A DNA stretch of 64,000 nt from Pseudomonas sp. ATCC 13867 (GTDB taxonomy: Bacteria; Pseudomonadota; Gammaproteobacteria; Pseudomonadales; Pseudomonadaceae), in assembly GCF_000349845.1 (NCBI RefSeq), contig NC_020829.1, forward strand, positions 3,169,001 to 3,233,000. Direction: 5' to 3'. The notes beneath the pieces were generated by a model that worked only from the letters and a program-made list of their open reading frames with translations, made no database searches and was not told where the DNA came from. The position numbers and the translations under genes were made by a program. Within the stretch, counting starts at the first letter, position 1, and the number at the start of each line of letters is the position of its first letter. Shown piece by piece: positions 1 through 8,787 of the stretch.

Positions 1-1
1 G

Positions 2-286
2 CAGAACGCCCGCATCCCGCTGCCGGACCTGGAACAGACCGCCGCCTGGCTGCGCATGCCGCCCCATACGCTGCAACGGCGGCTGCGCGAGCATGGCCTG
101 ACCTTCAAGGGTATCGTGCTGGAAGTACGGATGGCGCTGGCCCAGCGTTACCTGCTGGCGAGCCGCATGGCCTTGCAGGAGATCGCCTTTCTGCTGGGCT
201 ACGAGCACGTCACCAGCTTCCACCGGGCGTTCCAGCGATTTACCGGGACGACGCCGGAGCGCTTTCGCGCCGATGCCGGGAAGTAG
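2..286 (+). CDS. AraC-family transcriptional regulator, C-terminal fragment (cut by window edge)
   Basis: The reading frame is open from the first bases of the window, so the gene starts to the left of it. The visible 94 residues are the DNA-binding end of an AraC/XylS regulator. The first helix-turn-helix is seen around DLEQTAAWLRMPPHTLQRRL. The second shows the signature ALQEIAFLLGYEHVTSFHRA followed by FQRFTGTTPERFR, the usual family terminus. The in-frame ATG at 56 lies inside the first helix-turn-helix and is not the start. The effector-binding domain is missing, so the regulon cannot be inferred. The gene ends 138 bp before a convergent VOC gene, and a REP pair fills the gap. Confidence 0.9.
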   Translation, partial: QNARIPLPDLEQTAAWLRMPPHTLQRRLREHGLTFKGIVLEVRMALAQRYLLASRMALQEIAFLLGYEHVTSFHRAFQRFTGTTPERFRADAGK

Positions 287-324
287 CACCTGCCGGGATG
301 CCCCCTGCCAGGATGCGGAACCTT

Positions 325-400
325 CGTAGGCGCCAGCTTGCTCGCGAACGCTCTCCAGCGGCTCCGGAGTCGGGTGGTTCGCGAGCAAGCTCGCTTCTAG
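325..400. repeat. REP palindrome pair (inverted)
   Basis: Two head-to-head copies of the window's main REP element lie between the convergent ends of the AraC and VOC genes. The left copy is degenerate (AGCTTGCTCGCGAAC at 335-349). The right copy (377-400) contains GTTCGCGAGCAAGCTCGCTT. Placement between convergent genes is typical for Pseudomonas REP doublets (REPINs), which may also act as 3'-end stabilisers or weak terminators. Confidence 0.85.
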
Positions 401-424
401 GGGGCCGAGGCATTGCGAACCCGA

Positions 425-841
425 TCAGGCCTCCTTCTCGCAGTTGATCAGCCACGGCACCCCGAAGCGATCTTCCAGCGCGCCGAACAGCACGGCCCAG
501 AAGGTCTGCTCCAGCGGCATGGTGACCTTGCCACCCTTGCCCAAGGCCTCGAAGATGCGCCGGGCCTCGGCCTTGCTGTCGACGTTGAGCGTGATCGAGC
601 AGCCCTTCACCCCTTCGTACGTCCCGCATTGCGGCGAAGCGTCCGAGCCCATCAGCACGTGGCCGTCCACCTCCAGGCGCACGTGGATGATGCGGTTCTT
701 CATGTCCGCCGGCATGTCCTCGCAACCCGGCGCATCGGCGAAACGCATCAGCGCCGGCAGCTCGCCGCGCAACACTTCGGCGTAGTAACGGAAGGCTTCT
801 TCGCAGTTGCCGTCGAAGGTCAGATAGGCATTCATCAACAT
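425..841 (-). CDS. VOC/PhnB-like glyoxalase-fold protein
   Basis: This 138-residue protein belongs to the vicinal-oxygen-chelate superfamily in its PhnB/3-demethylubiquinone-methyltransferase-like branch. It opens MLMNAYLTFDGNCEEAFRYY and ends with the typical ALEDRFGVPWLINCEK. The family is mostly of unknown substrate. I chose ATG 841 because GGAGGAAA lies just upstream; an ATG two codons later (835) is also possible. It lies 17 bp downstream of a YCII-domain gene on the same strand, so the two are probably co-transcribed. Pairs of this kind often accompany an ECF sigma factor in other genomes, but none is present here. Confidence 0.85.
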   Translation of the reverse strand: MLMNAYLTFDGNCEEAFRYYAEVLRGELPALMRFADAPGCEDMPADMKNRIIHVRLEVDGHVLMGSDASPQCGTYEGVKGCSITLNVDSKAEARRIFEALGKGGKVTMPLEQTFWAVLFGALEDRFGVPWLINCEKEA

Positions 842-858
842 GGCAGTTTCCTCCGGTT

Positions 859-1284
859 TCAGGGTTTGCGAGCGATCTGCTCGCGGATGCGTTCTTCCTG
901 CTCGCGCAGCTCGGGGGTAAATTCGGCGCCGAAGTCCTCGGCCTCGAATATCTGCCGGATCTCGATCTCCGACGGACCTTCGAAGGGATTGGGGCACCGC
1001 TTGACCCAATCGATGCACTCCTGCAGCGAAGCGACCTGGAAGATCCAATAGCCGGCGATCAATTCCTTGGTCTCGGCAAAGGGACCGTCGATGACCGTAC
1101 GCGAGGCTCCGTCGAAACGAATCCGCGCGCCCTTGACGCTGGGCTGCAGCCCTTCACCGGCGAGCATCACGCCGGCCTTGGCCAGCTCCTCGTTGTAGGC
1201 TCCCATCGCCGCGAGTAGTTCTTCCTTGGGCATCACGCCCGCTTCGGATTCGGCGGTGGCCTTGACTATCACCATGAAACGCAT
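859..1284 (-). CDS. YciI/YCII-related (DGPF domain) protein
   Basis: This 141-residue protein has the YCII-related/DGPF fold. It begins MRFMVIVKATAESEAG, and the sub-family hallmark DGPFAETKELIAGYW is visible in the middle. The family is related to dimeric ferredoxin-like folds, and its biochemical role is largely unknown. The chosen ATG at 1284 is preceded by AGAGGAG at good spacing. It is the first gene of a two-gene unit with the VOC gene 17 bp downstream. The assignment to family is firm; no function can be given. Confidence 0.87.
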   Translation of the reverse strand: MRFMVIVKATAESEAGVMPKEELLAAMGAYNEELAKAGVMLAGEGLQPSVKGARIRFDGASRTVIDGPFAETKELIAGYWIFQVASLQECIDWVKRCPNPFEGPSEIEIRQIFEAEDFGAEFTPELREQEERIREQIARKP

Positions 1285-1683
1285 GGTTTTTCTCCTCTTG
1301 TAAGGGTCATCGTGGCGGTCCGGCATTCCCGGTTCCTGACGAATAGTCGAAGCCCGCGGAACGAAATCGACAACGGCTCGGAATTTTTTTCGCGGTACCT
1401 CGCAGGATGCCTGAGCATAGGTCGCAATACCCGGAGCCAGGCGTTGTGCGACAAAAGGCGAGAACCGCGGCACGCGACGGGCAGCATGCGCCGCGCGACG
1501 CGCTGCAGCCCTCCGGATTCGCGCTCTCGGAACGCATCCGAAACCACCCAGGCCATCTTTTCATGGGCAGTGCATCGAGCAAGGCGTTCAGCCCAACCGA
1601 TGACAGGCACGAGCCCGCGACTGGACAGGCCCTGCGTCGCTCCCTAGATTGGAACGCTTTCCCTGCACAGGAAGCCCGCCCCC
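1285..1683. other. 399-bp intergenic region, no gene seen
   Basis: This is the divergent spacer between the YCII gene (leftward) and the YbaK-type gene (rightward), so it must hold both promoters. It contains a TTTTTT run near 1385. I see no convincing coding frame, RNA gene or REP element. Open frames crossing it have no recognisable protein signature. Confidence 0.5.
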
Positions 1684-2151
1684 ATGAGCCTGGAATCGGT
1701 TCGCGCGTTCTTCGCCGAAAAGGCCCCCGACATCGCCATCATCGAGCTGGAAACCAGCACCGCCACCGTCGCCCTGGCCGCCGAGGCCCACGGCGTGGAG
1801 CCGGGACGAATCGCCAAGACCCTGTCCCTGCGCGTCGGCGAGCGCACCGTGTTGGTGGTCGCCCGCGGCGATGCGCGGCTGGACAATCGCAAGCTCAAGG
1901 AAGCCCTGGGCGGCAAGGCCAAGATGCTCGGCGCCGAAGAAGTGGTGGAGCTGACCGGTCATCCGGTCGGTGGCGTCTGCCCCTTCGGCCTGGCCACGCC
2001 GCTACCGGTGTACTGCGACGTGTCGTTGCAGGCCTTCGACGAGGTGCTGCCGGCCGCCGGAGCGGTGCACAGCGCGGTGCGGATCGGGCCGCAGCGCATG
2101 GCGGAGCTGGTGGCGGCGGATTGGGTGGATGTCTGTCAGGAACTGGCCTGA
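1684..2151 (+). CDS. YbaK/EbsC family aminoacyl-tRNA deacylase-like protein
   Basis: The 155 residues match the YbaK/ProX editing fold, which removes wrongly attached amino acids from tRNA (Cys-tRNA-Pro or Ala-tRNA-Pro in studied members). The diagnostic loop GHPVGGVCPFGL is present near residues 92-103, and the conserved lysine of the active site is likely in RIAKTLSLRV. The length is normal for a stand-alone deacylase. The upstream gene is divergent. The exact tRNA/amino acid specificity cannot be read from the sequence. Confidence 0.88.
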   Translation: MSLESVRAFFAEKAPDIAIIELETSTATVALAAEAHGVEPGRIAKTLSLRVGERTVLVVARGDARLDNRKLKEALGGKAKMLGAEEVVELTGHPVGGVCPFGLATPLPVYCDVSLQAFDEVLPAAGAVHSAVRIGPQRMAELVAADWVDVCQELA

Positions 2152-2173
2152 TCGTCCGTTGCGGCTGTGGGCA

Positions 2174-2200
2174 GGTTCGCGAGCAAGCTCGCTCCTACAG
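2174..2200. repeat. Single REP element
   Basis: One copy of the REP core (GTTCGCGAGCAAGCTCGC, followed by TCCTACAG) lies 22 bp after the YbaK-type gene. It is the same element seen at about 0.35, 20.1, 22.3, 22.85 and 51.1 kb. Confidence 0.88.
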
Positions 2201-2397
2201 CTCATGGCGCGATACGCTGGCTTTTCTCCTGTTGGAACCGAGTCCGGCGCGAAGGATTTCCAGAGAAATATCCGCACGCACCGGAGCGCCCCTTCAGGAG
2301 GCCGGGTGGAATCGGAGTTTCAGGGGTTGAGCGGCATGGATGCCGCGACGGCTGCATGGATGCAGGAGGAAATCCCGGTCTCAGCCGGCACGGTCTG

Positions 2398-2422
2398 CCC
2401 CCTCTCCCTGAGGGAGAGGGGG
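2398..2422. repeat. Perfect short palindrome, possible bidirectional terminator
   Basis: The arms CCCCCTCTCCC and GGGAGAGGGGG face each other across a 3-nt TGA loop. It lies between convergent genes. A hairpin this stable could stop transcription from either side, but no U-tract follows. This palindrome also recurs in Pseudomonas genomes in my experience, so it may be a dispersed repeat. Confidence 0.6.
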
Positions 2423-2504
2423 AAGCGCTGGCACAGGTCGTCCAGAAGTAGACAGTTGCCCCTACGCGAACGCAACGTATGGACCGCCCGCGCCTGAACG
2501 CCTG

Positions 2505-2720
2505 TTACTGGCGCGAAGCCCCCGGCTCCAGTTCCGCGGCAGCCGCCTGTCGCACGGACTGAACCGGCACCTGTGGAGTCTCCTCCTCGGCGATCGAACG
2601 ACGGAATCCCTTGATCGCCTCCCCCAGGTCCGCCCCCGCACCCTTCAGGCGGCGGGTACCGAATACCAGCACCACCACCGCCAGCAGCACCAGCCAGTGT
2701 TTCCAGTCGAACAGTCCCAT
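2505..2720 (-). CDS. tatA: TatA-type twin-arginine translocase subunit (orphan)
   Basis: The 71-residue protein is a typical TatA. It has one N-terminal transmembrane helix ([16 protein letters not shown]), the FGTRRLKG hinge, and the amphipathic helix [15 protein letters not shown] followed by a loose polar tail. TatA forms the pore-lining oligomer of the Sec-independent pathway that exports folded proteins. ATG 2720 has GAGGA upstream. No tatB or tatC is next to it, so it is probably an accessory copy and the main tatABC lies elsewhere. It sits 284 bp from the start of the p-cresol island, whose pchX product carries a twin-arginine leader. Confidence 0.92.
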   Translation of the reverse strand: MGLFDWKHWLVLLAVVVLVFGTRRLKGAGADLGEAIKGFRRSIAEEETPQVPVQSVRQAAAAELEPGASRQ

Positions 2721-2845
2721 GATGCAGTCCTCGGTTGATCGGGTCGCCGAAGGTTAACGGGATTGCGCACCTGCCGATGCCGCCATTCGACGAACTCCGG
2801 GCGCTGATCGCACGCACCAACGGCGAACTTTTCGCAGGCGATGGA

Positions 2846-2860
2846 ATTTCTTAACGAAAT
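2846..2860. promoter_or_regulatory. Candidate activator-binding inverted repeat (UAS) upstream of the SphA-like gene
   Basis: ATTTC-N5-GAAAT lies about 95 bp upstream of the -24 element at 2954. Its half-sites share ATTTC/GAAAT with the larger repeat (ATTTCG-N9-CGAAAT) upstream of pchA. Position and shared half-sites suggest binding by the same sigma-54 activator. This is inferred from pattern only. Confidence 0.4.
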
Positions 2861-2910
2861 CCCCCGCGCCCGCCCCGAAGGGCTCCCGCATGAGTCGACA
2901 AAAAGAATTC

Positions 2911-2923
2911 TATCTTGTTGATA
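2911..2923. promoter_or_regulatory. IHF-like site between UAS and sigma-54 promoter
   Basis: TATCTTGTTGATA matches the inverted IHF consensus (YAA-N4-TTGATW) at all but one defined position. It lies in a local AT-rich tract about 31 bp upstream of the -24 box. IHF bending between activator site and promoter is standard for XylR/DmpR-class systems. Confidence 0.45.
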
Positions 2924-2952
2924 TTAAAGAATAAAAAATAAAACCTGGAAGA

Positions 2953-2967
2953 TGGCACAAAGCTTGA
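2953..2967 (+). promoter_or_regulatory. Sigma-54 (-24/-12) promoter for the SphA-like gene
   Basis: TGGCAC-N5-TTGA keeps the obligatory GG and the following G at 10-bp spacing; the final C of the usual TTGC is replaced by A. It is 38 bp upstream of the coding start at 3005. A divergently encoded sigma-54 activator lies just downstream of that gene. Confidence 0.65.
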
Positions 2968-3004
2968 GTAAGGCGCCTCGACAACAACAAAAAGGCGTGC
3001 CTTC

Positions 3005-3901
3005 ATGAATCGACTCAACCCGGCCCTCGGCCTGTCCTGCGCTCTCCTGCTGAGCAGTGCCCTCCCCACCGCCCAGGCCACCGAAGGGGGCGGATCGTCC
3101 TGGCCTATGGGCATCGAGAACTACCTGATGGGCGTGGTGCCGCCCCCCGGCCTCTACGGCCAGGTGTTCGCCGCCGACTACCGCGCCGACAGCCTGCGCG
3201 GCAACGACGGCCACGAGCTGCCGGTGGACTTCGACCTGCACGTGAGCTCCATCGTCCCGCGCTTCATCTGGGTCACCGAGCAGCAGATGCTCGGCGGCAA
3301 CCTGGGCTTCCATGCGGTGGTACCGCTGAACCGCATGCGGGTAGAGGTGGAGGGTCAGCGCGAGAGCAAGAGCGGCCTGGGCGATATCCACGTGGGGCCG
3401 TTCCTCGGCTACCACTACAGCGACAAGCTGCATGCCGCCACCGGGGTCGACCTGGTGCTGCCCACCGGCTCCTACGACAAGCACGACCTGGTCAACCTCG
3501 GGCGCAACTACACCACCCTGCAGGCCATCTACGCGCTGAGCTACATCGACCCGCAGGGACTCAACGCCGACGTGCGCCTGATGTACGACTACAACTTCGA
3601 GAACCAGGCCACCGACTACCTGTCGGGCCAGGAACTGCACGCCGACTATGCCGTCGGCTGGGGCCTGGGCAACGGCTGGGTGGTTGGCGTGGGCGGCTAC
3701 CTCTATCGCCAGGTGAGCGACGACGAGCAGGACGGCCATCGCCTCGACGACACCCGTGGCCGGGCCTTCGCCATCGGTCCGTCGGTGCAGTACAGCGCGG
3801 CCTCCGGCTGGCACCTGAGCGCCAAGTGGCAACAGGAAAGCGATGTGCGCAACCGCCCGGAGGGCGCGGCCTACTGGCTGAAGTGGACCTTCCCGCTCTG
3901 A
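3005..3901 (+). CDS. SphA-like outer-membrane transporter (phenol MetA-pathway family)
   Basis: The 298-residue exported protein has a signal peptide (residues 1-25, ending AQA) followed by alternating beta-strands and a C-terminal aromatic strand YWLKWTFPL. This is consistent with an outer-membrane barrel of the Phenol_MetA_deg/SphA family. Such proteins are found beside aromatic-degradation genes and are presumed uptake channels for hydrophobic substrates. The gene has its own sigma-54-like promoter and converges on the activator gene (gap 46 bp). The motif architecture suggests it is induced together with pchACXF. The transport role is inferred from family and context. Confidence 0.78.
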   Translation: MNRLNPALGLSCALLLSSALPTAQATEGGGSSWPMGIENYLMGVVPPPGLYGQVFAADYRADSLRGNDGHELPVDFDLHVSSIVPRFIWVTEQQMLGGNLGFHAVVPLNRMRVEVEGQRESKSGLGDIHVGPFLGYHYSDKLHAATGVDLVLPTGSYDKHDLVNLGRNYTTLQAIYALSYIDPQGLNADVRLMYDYNFENQATDYLSGQELHADYAVGWGLGNGWVVGVGGYLYRQVSDDEQDGHRLDDTRGRAFAIGPSVQYSAASGWHLSAKWQQESDVRNRPEGAAYWLKWTFPL

Positions 3902-3947
3902 CCCCCCACGGCGGCGGCGCCCCGCTGGCGCCGTCGCCGCACCGGCC

Positions 3948-5828
<1,881 letters not shown>

Positions 5829-5944
5829 CTCGGGCAGGCACAGGCAGGGAATCGGTCCAGTATGCCCGCCCGGCCCCAGCGGTCAATTGCCACCATCGAC
5901 TATCCGTTCGCCGACGTTCGATCAACGAACCGCGCAGGCGAGGC

Positions 5945-5965
5945 ATTTCGACGAGTCGGCGAAAT
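5945..5965. promoter_or_regulatory. Candidate activator-binding palindrome (UAS1) upstream of pchA
   Basis: A 21-bp near-perfect palindrome reads ATTTCG-N9-CGAAAT, with the inner CGA/TCG also symmetric and one mismatch in ten pairs. Its centre is about 118 bp upstream of the -24 element at 6073, the usual distance for enhancer sites of this activator class. Confidence 0.6.
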
Positions 5966-5974
5966 CTCTTCATA

Positions 5975-5994
5975 AAATTCCACGAAGTGAATTT
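5975..5994. promoter_or_regulatory. Candidate second activator site (UAS2)
   Basis: AAATTC-N8-GAATTT lies 10 bp downstream of UAS1, that is, about two helical turns centre to centre. Paired enhancer repeats are usual for XylR/DmpR-type proteins. The core differs from UAS1, so this is a weaker candidate. Confidence 0.4.
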
Positions 5995-6028
5995 CCGCCG
6001 GCTCTCCACACCCATCCAGAACCAGAAA

Positions 6029-6041
6029 CAAGTAATTGATT
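6029..6041. promoter_or_regulatory. IHF consensus site
   Basis: CAAGTAATTGATT is a full match to the inverted IHF consensus YAA-N4-TTGATW. It lies between the UAS repeats and the -24/-12 promoter, where IHF bends DNA to bring the activator to sigma-54 polymerase. An additional ATTGAT/ATCAAT inverted repeat (6035-6060) overlaps it. Confidence 0.6.
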
Positions 6042-6071
6042 TAAAAGTACTTTCATCAATAAATCCGCTTT

Positions 6072-6087
6072 TGGCACGCCCCTTGTT
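6072..6087 (+). promoter_or_regulatory. Sigma-54 (-24/-12) promoter of pchACXF
   Basis: TGGCACG-N4-TTGT matches the sigma-54 consensus closely (GG and GT separated by exactly 10 bp; only the last C is T). It is 163 bp upstream of the pchA start, leaving a long leader. With the upstream IHF site and palindromes it forms a complete enhancer-dependent promoter. Confidence 0.8.
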
Positions 6088-6249
6088 AAGGCCCTCTGCA
6101 AAGCGCCCAGCGCATACAACAAGACGGTGCCCGTGCCATGACCCACTGCCCCTCCCCGCTCCACCCGCCAACGCGCCCGACCAGCCGTCCGATGCCTGCG
6201 GCCTGATCCGCTTCGTGCTTCCCCACTGAACAACAAGAGAGAGGACTCC

Positions 6250-7725
6250 ATGAGCTTCCCCCTGCCCCCCTATGCCGATCTGGACCTGCAACCGCTGGCC
6301 GGCCACTGGCGCCACGGCGCCTCGCCGCGCCAGCTGGAGGTACGCGATCCCTACACCGACCAGTGCCTGCTGAGCCTGCCGCTGGCCACCCGCGCTGACC
6401 TCGACCAGGCCTGCCAGGCCGCCCGCGCCGCCCAGGTCGAATGGGCCGCACAAGCCCCCTCGGCGCGTGCGGCGGTGCTGCTGCGCGCGGTCGAGCTGTT
6501 CGACCGGCGCCGCGAGGAAATCATCGGCTGGATCATCCGCGAATCCGGTAGCACCCGGATCAAGGCCGAGATCGAATGGGGCGCCGCCCGCGCCATCACC
6601 CTGGAAGCGGCGTCGTTCCCCAGCCGGGTCCACGGGCGCATCCTCGAATCGGACATCCCCGGCAAGGAAAGCCGCGTCTACCGCCGCCCGCTGGGCGTGG
6701 TGGGGATCATCAGCCCGTGGAACTTCCCCCTGCACCTGACCCAGCGCTCCCTGGCGCCGGCCCTGGCGCTGGGCAACGCGGCGGTGGTCAAGCCGGCCAG
6801 CGACACCCCGGTCAGCGGCGGCCTGCTGCTGGCGCGACTGTTCGAGGAAGCCGGGTTGCCGGCCGGCGTGCTGAGCGTCGTGGTCGGCGCCGGTAGCGAG
6901 ATCGGCGACGCCTTCGTCGAGCACCCGGTGCCGGCGCTGATCTCCTTCACCGGCTCGACCCCGGTGGGCCGCTCCATCGGGCGCCTCGCCAGCGGCGGCG
7001 CGCACCTCAAGCACGTGGCCCTGGAGCTGGGCGGCAACAGCCCGTTCGTGGTGCTGGCCGACGCCGACCTGGAGCGCGCAGTGCACGCCGCCGTGGTGGG
7101 CAAGTTCCTCCACCAGGGGCAGATCTGCATGGCGATCAACCGCATCATCGTCGAGCAGCCCCTCTACGAAGCGTTCTGCGAGCGCTATGCCGAACGCGTG
7201 CAAGCGCTGCGCTGCGGCGACCCGAGCGACCCGGCCACGGTGATCGGCCCGGTGATCAACCAACGTCAGCTCGACGGCCTGCTGGGCAAGATCGACACGG
7301 CCCGCGCCGAGGGCGCCCGGGTGCTGGTGGAGGGCGCCGTGGCCGGCCGCGTGCTGCCGCCCCACGTGTTCGCCGACGTACGCCCGGACATGGAGATCGC
7401 CCGCGAGGAAATCTTCGGTCCGCTGGTCGGCATCCAGCCGGCACGTGATGCCGAGCACGCGCTGGAGCTGGCCAACGCCAGCGAGTTCGGCCTGTCCAGC
7501 GCGGTGTTCGGCGGCGACCTGGAACGCACCGTGCGCTTCGCCCGGCGGATTCACGCCGGCATGACCCACGTGAACGACATCCCGGTGAACGACGCGCCCA
7601 ATGCGCCCTTCGGCGGCGAGAAGAACTCCGGCATCGGCCGCTTCAACGGCGACTGGGCGATCGACGAGTTCACCACCGACCACTGGCTGAGCGTGCAGCA
7701 CGGCCCGCGTCCCTATCCCTTCTGA
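6250..7725 (+). CDS. pchA: 4-hydroxybenzaldehyde dehydrogenase (PchA-like aldehyde dehydrogenase)
   Basis: The 491-residue protein is an NAD(P)-dependent aldehyde dehydrogenase. It has the catalytic glutamate in LELGGNSPF (Glu259), the nucleophilic cysteine in GQICMA (Cys293), FTGSTPVGR for the cofactor fold and the EEIFGPLVG segment. It is predicted to oxidise 4-hydroxybenzaldehyde to 4-hydroxybenzoate after p-cresol oxidation. The substrate is inferred from position: the order aldehyde dehydrogenase, cytochrome, small Tat-type protein, flavoprotein equals pchA-pchC-pchX-pchF of Pseudomonas putida. It is the first gene after the sigma-54 promoter, and its ATG is preceded by AGAGAGGA. A vanillin-type substrate cannot be excluded. 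Confidence 0.85.
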   Translation: MSFPLPPYADLDLQPLAGHWRHGASPRQLEVRDPYTDQCLLSLPLATRADLDQACQAARAAQVEWAAQAPSARAAVLLRAVELFDRRREEIIGWIIRESGSTRIKAEIEWGAARAITLEAASFPSRVHGRILESDIPGKESRVYRRPLGVVGIISPWNFPLHLTQRSLAPALALGNAAVVKPASDTPVSGGLLLARLFEEAGLPAGVLSVVVGAGSEIGDAFVEHPVPALISFTGSTPVGRSIGRLASGGAHLKHVALELGGNSPFVVLADADLERAVHAAVVGKFLHQGQICMAINRIIVEQPLYEAFCERYAERVQALRCGDPSDPATVIGPVINQRQLDGLLGKIDTARAEGARVLVEGAVAGRVLPPHVFADVRPDMEIAREEIFGPLVGIQPARDAEHALELANASEFGLSSAVFGGDLERTVRFARRIHAGMTHVNDIPVNDAPNAPFGGEKNSGIGRFNGDWAIDEFTTDHWLSVQHGPRPYPF

Positions 7726-7762
7726 CCGCCTACTTCGAACAAGCACAACAACGGAGAAGCCC

Positions 7763-8098
7763 ATGCCTTGCATCCTTTCCCGCGGCGTTCGCCGCATCCT
7801 GCCCGCCGGCCTGGCGCTGGTCCTCGCCGCCGCGGCCCTGCCGGCCCTGGCCGACGGCGACGGCCAGTGGCACGGCGGCGCCAACGTCTACGCCAAGGTC
7901 TGCGGACACTGCCACGAGGCCGGCGTCGGCCCGGTGATCAAGGGCCGCCAGTTGCCGGTGGAATACATCAGCGCCGTGGTGCGCCACGGTTTCCGCGCCA
8001 TGCCGGCCTTCCCCGCCGCCTACATCGACGACAACGCACTCAAGGACGTGGCGCAGTACATCCAGCAGTCCGCCACGCCCGCGCAAGCGACCAAATGA
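7763..8098 (+). CDS. pchC: p-Cresol methylhydroxylase cytochrome c subunit
   Basis: This 111-residue c-type cytochrome has a signal peptide ending near ALA30. The heme motif CGHCH lies at 47-51, and the sixth-ligand methionine is probably Met80 in RAMPAF. In p-cresol methylhydroxylase this periplasmic subunit takes electrons one at a time from the FAD subunit and passes them to the respiratory chain. It lies 37 bp after pchA and 10 bp before pchX. The related eugenol hydroxylase small subunit (EhyA) has the same architecture, so substrate choice between p-cresol and 4-allyl/4-alkyl phenols is unresolved. Confidence 0.87.
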   Translation: MPCILSRGVRRILPAGLALVLAAAALPALADGDGQWHGGANVYAKVCGHCHEAGVGPVIKGRQLPVEYISAVVRHGFRAMPAFPAAYIDDNALKDVAQYIQQSATPAQATK

Positions 8099-8108
8099 GG
8101 GCCACGCG

Positions 8109-8774
8109 ATGAATCTCGAACGTCGAACCCTGCTCAAGGGCATGGCCCTGGGCGCCGCCTCCGGCGTGGCGCTGAGCCTGCCGGGTGGCGCCTTCGCCGG
8201 CGGCCTGGCACAACGTGGCGGCGCTCCGGCGCTGGTATTGCTGGAGCGTCCGACCCGCGACTCGGCCTTCTACCAGGGCATCCTCGCCGCCGCGCCGGAT
8301 GCCTCGCCGCGCGTGCTGCAGGCATCCACCGACGGAGCCTTCCTCGCGGTACTCGATGCGCAACTGCGCGCCGGCGGCGAAGTGCTCGGCCTGCTCGACG
8401 ACGCCAGCGCCCTGCTGGCCGTGGAGCACGCCCGCAGCGCCGGCGCGCGGGTGCGCTGGCTCGGGCAGCACAGCGTGGACGGCGGCCAGTCGCGCCACCG
8501 TCTGCTCAGCGCCGATGCCAGCCACGGCTGCGCCAGCCGACTGGGGCATGCCCTGGCGCTGTGCGGCGCCGGCTTCGCCTTGAGCGAGTCGCGCTTCGAT
8601 GGCGCCCGTGCCCCGTTGCAACTGCAGGCCGCGCCCCGCCGCGCCGGGCAGGAAGAGCAATGGGCCGCCGCCCTCGGCTTCGCCCTTGCCGGCGCAGCCC
8701 CTGGCCGCCTCGTCCCCGGCGTCGTCGCCAGTGGGCTGAGCGGCCATTTCGTGTCTTTCTCGATCCAGGCCTGA
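8109..8774 (+). CDS. pchX: PchX-like protein with twin-arginine leader, function unknown
   Basis: The 221-residue protein occupies the pchX position between cytochrome and flavoprotein genes. Its N-terminus MNLERRTLLKGMALGAASG carries a twin-arginine motif (Arg5-Arg6, then TLLKG) and a mild hydrophobic stretch ending near AFA, a good Tat signal. The remainder is alanine/glycine rich without a catalytic motif I can recognise. Because the downstream FAD subunit has no leader although the enzyme is known to be periplasmic, PchX could carry it through Tat as a partner; this is a hypothesis. The gene overlaps nothing and ends 14 bp before pchF. Confidence 0.75.
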   Translation: MNLERRTLLKGMALGAASGVALSLPGGAFAGGLAQRGGAPALVLLERPTRDSAFYQGILAAAPDASPRVLQASTDGAFLAVLDAQLRAGGEVLGLLDDASALLAVEHARSAGARVRWLGQHSVDGGQSRHRLLSADASHGCASRLGHALALCGAGFALSESRFDGARAPLQLQAAPRRAGQEEQWAAALGFALAGAAPGRLVPGVVASGLSGHFVSFSIQA

Positions 8775-8787
8775 AGGAGCCCGTCCC

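Larger units (their letters stand above)
2152..2504. other. 353-bp intergenic region holding two repeats, no gene seen
   Basis: This spacer lies between the convergent ends of the deacylase gene and tatA. It contains one REP copy (2174-2200) and a short perfect palindrome (2398-2422). No coding frame with recognisable protein character was found. Confidence 0.55.

Noticed and set aside
1285..1683. Possible small genes in the YCII/YbaK spacer
   Set aside because: Several short open frames exist on both strands but none has a ribosome site plus protein-like composition.
6035..6060. ATTGAT/ATCAAT repeat as an FNR/Anr box
   Set aside because: The half-sites are separated by 14 bases rather than 4, and the left arm is better explained as part of the IHF site.
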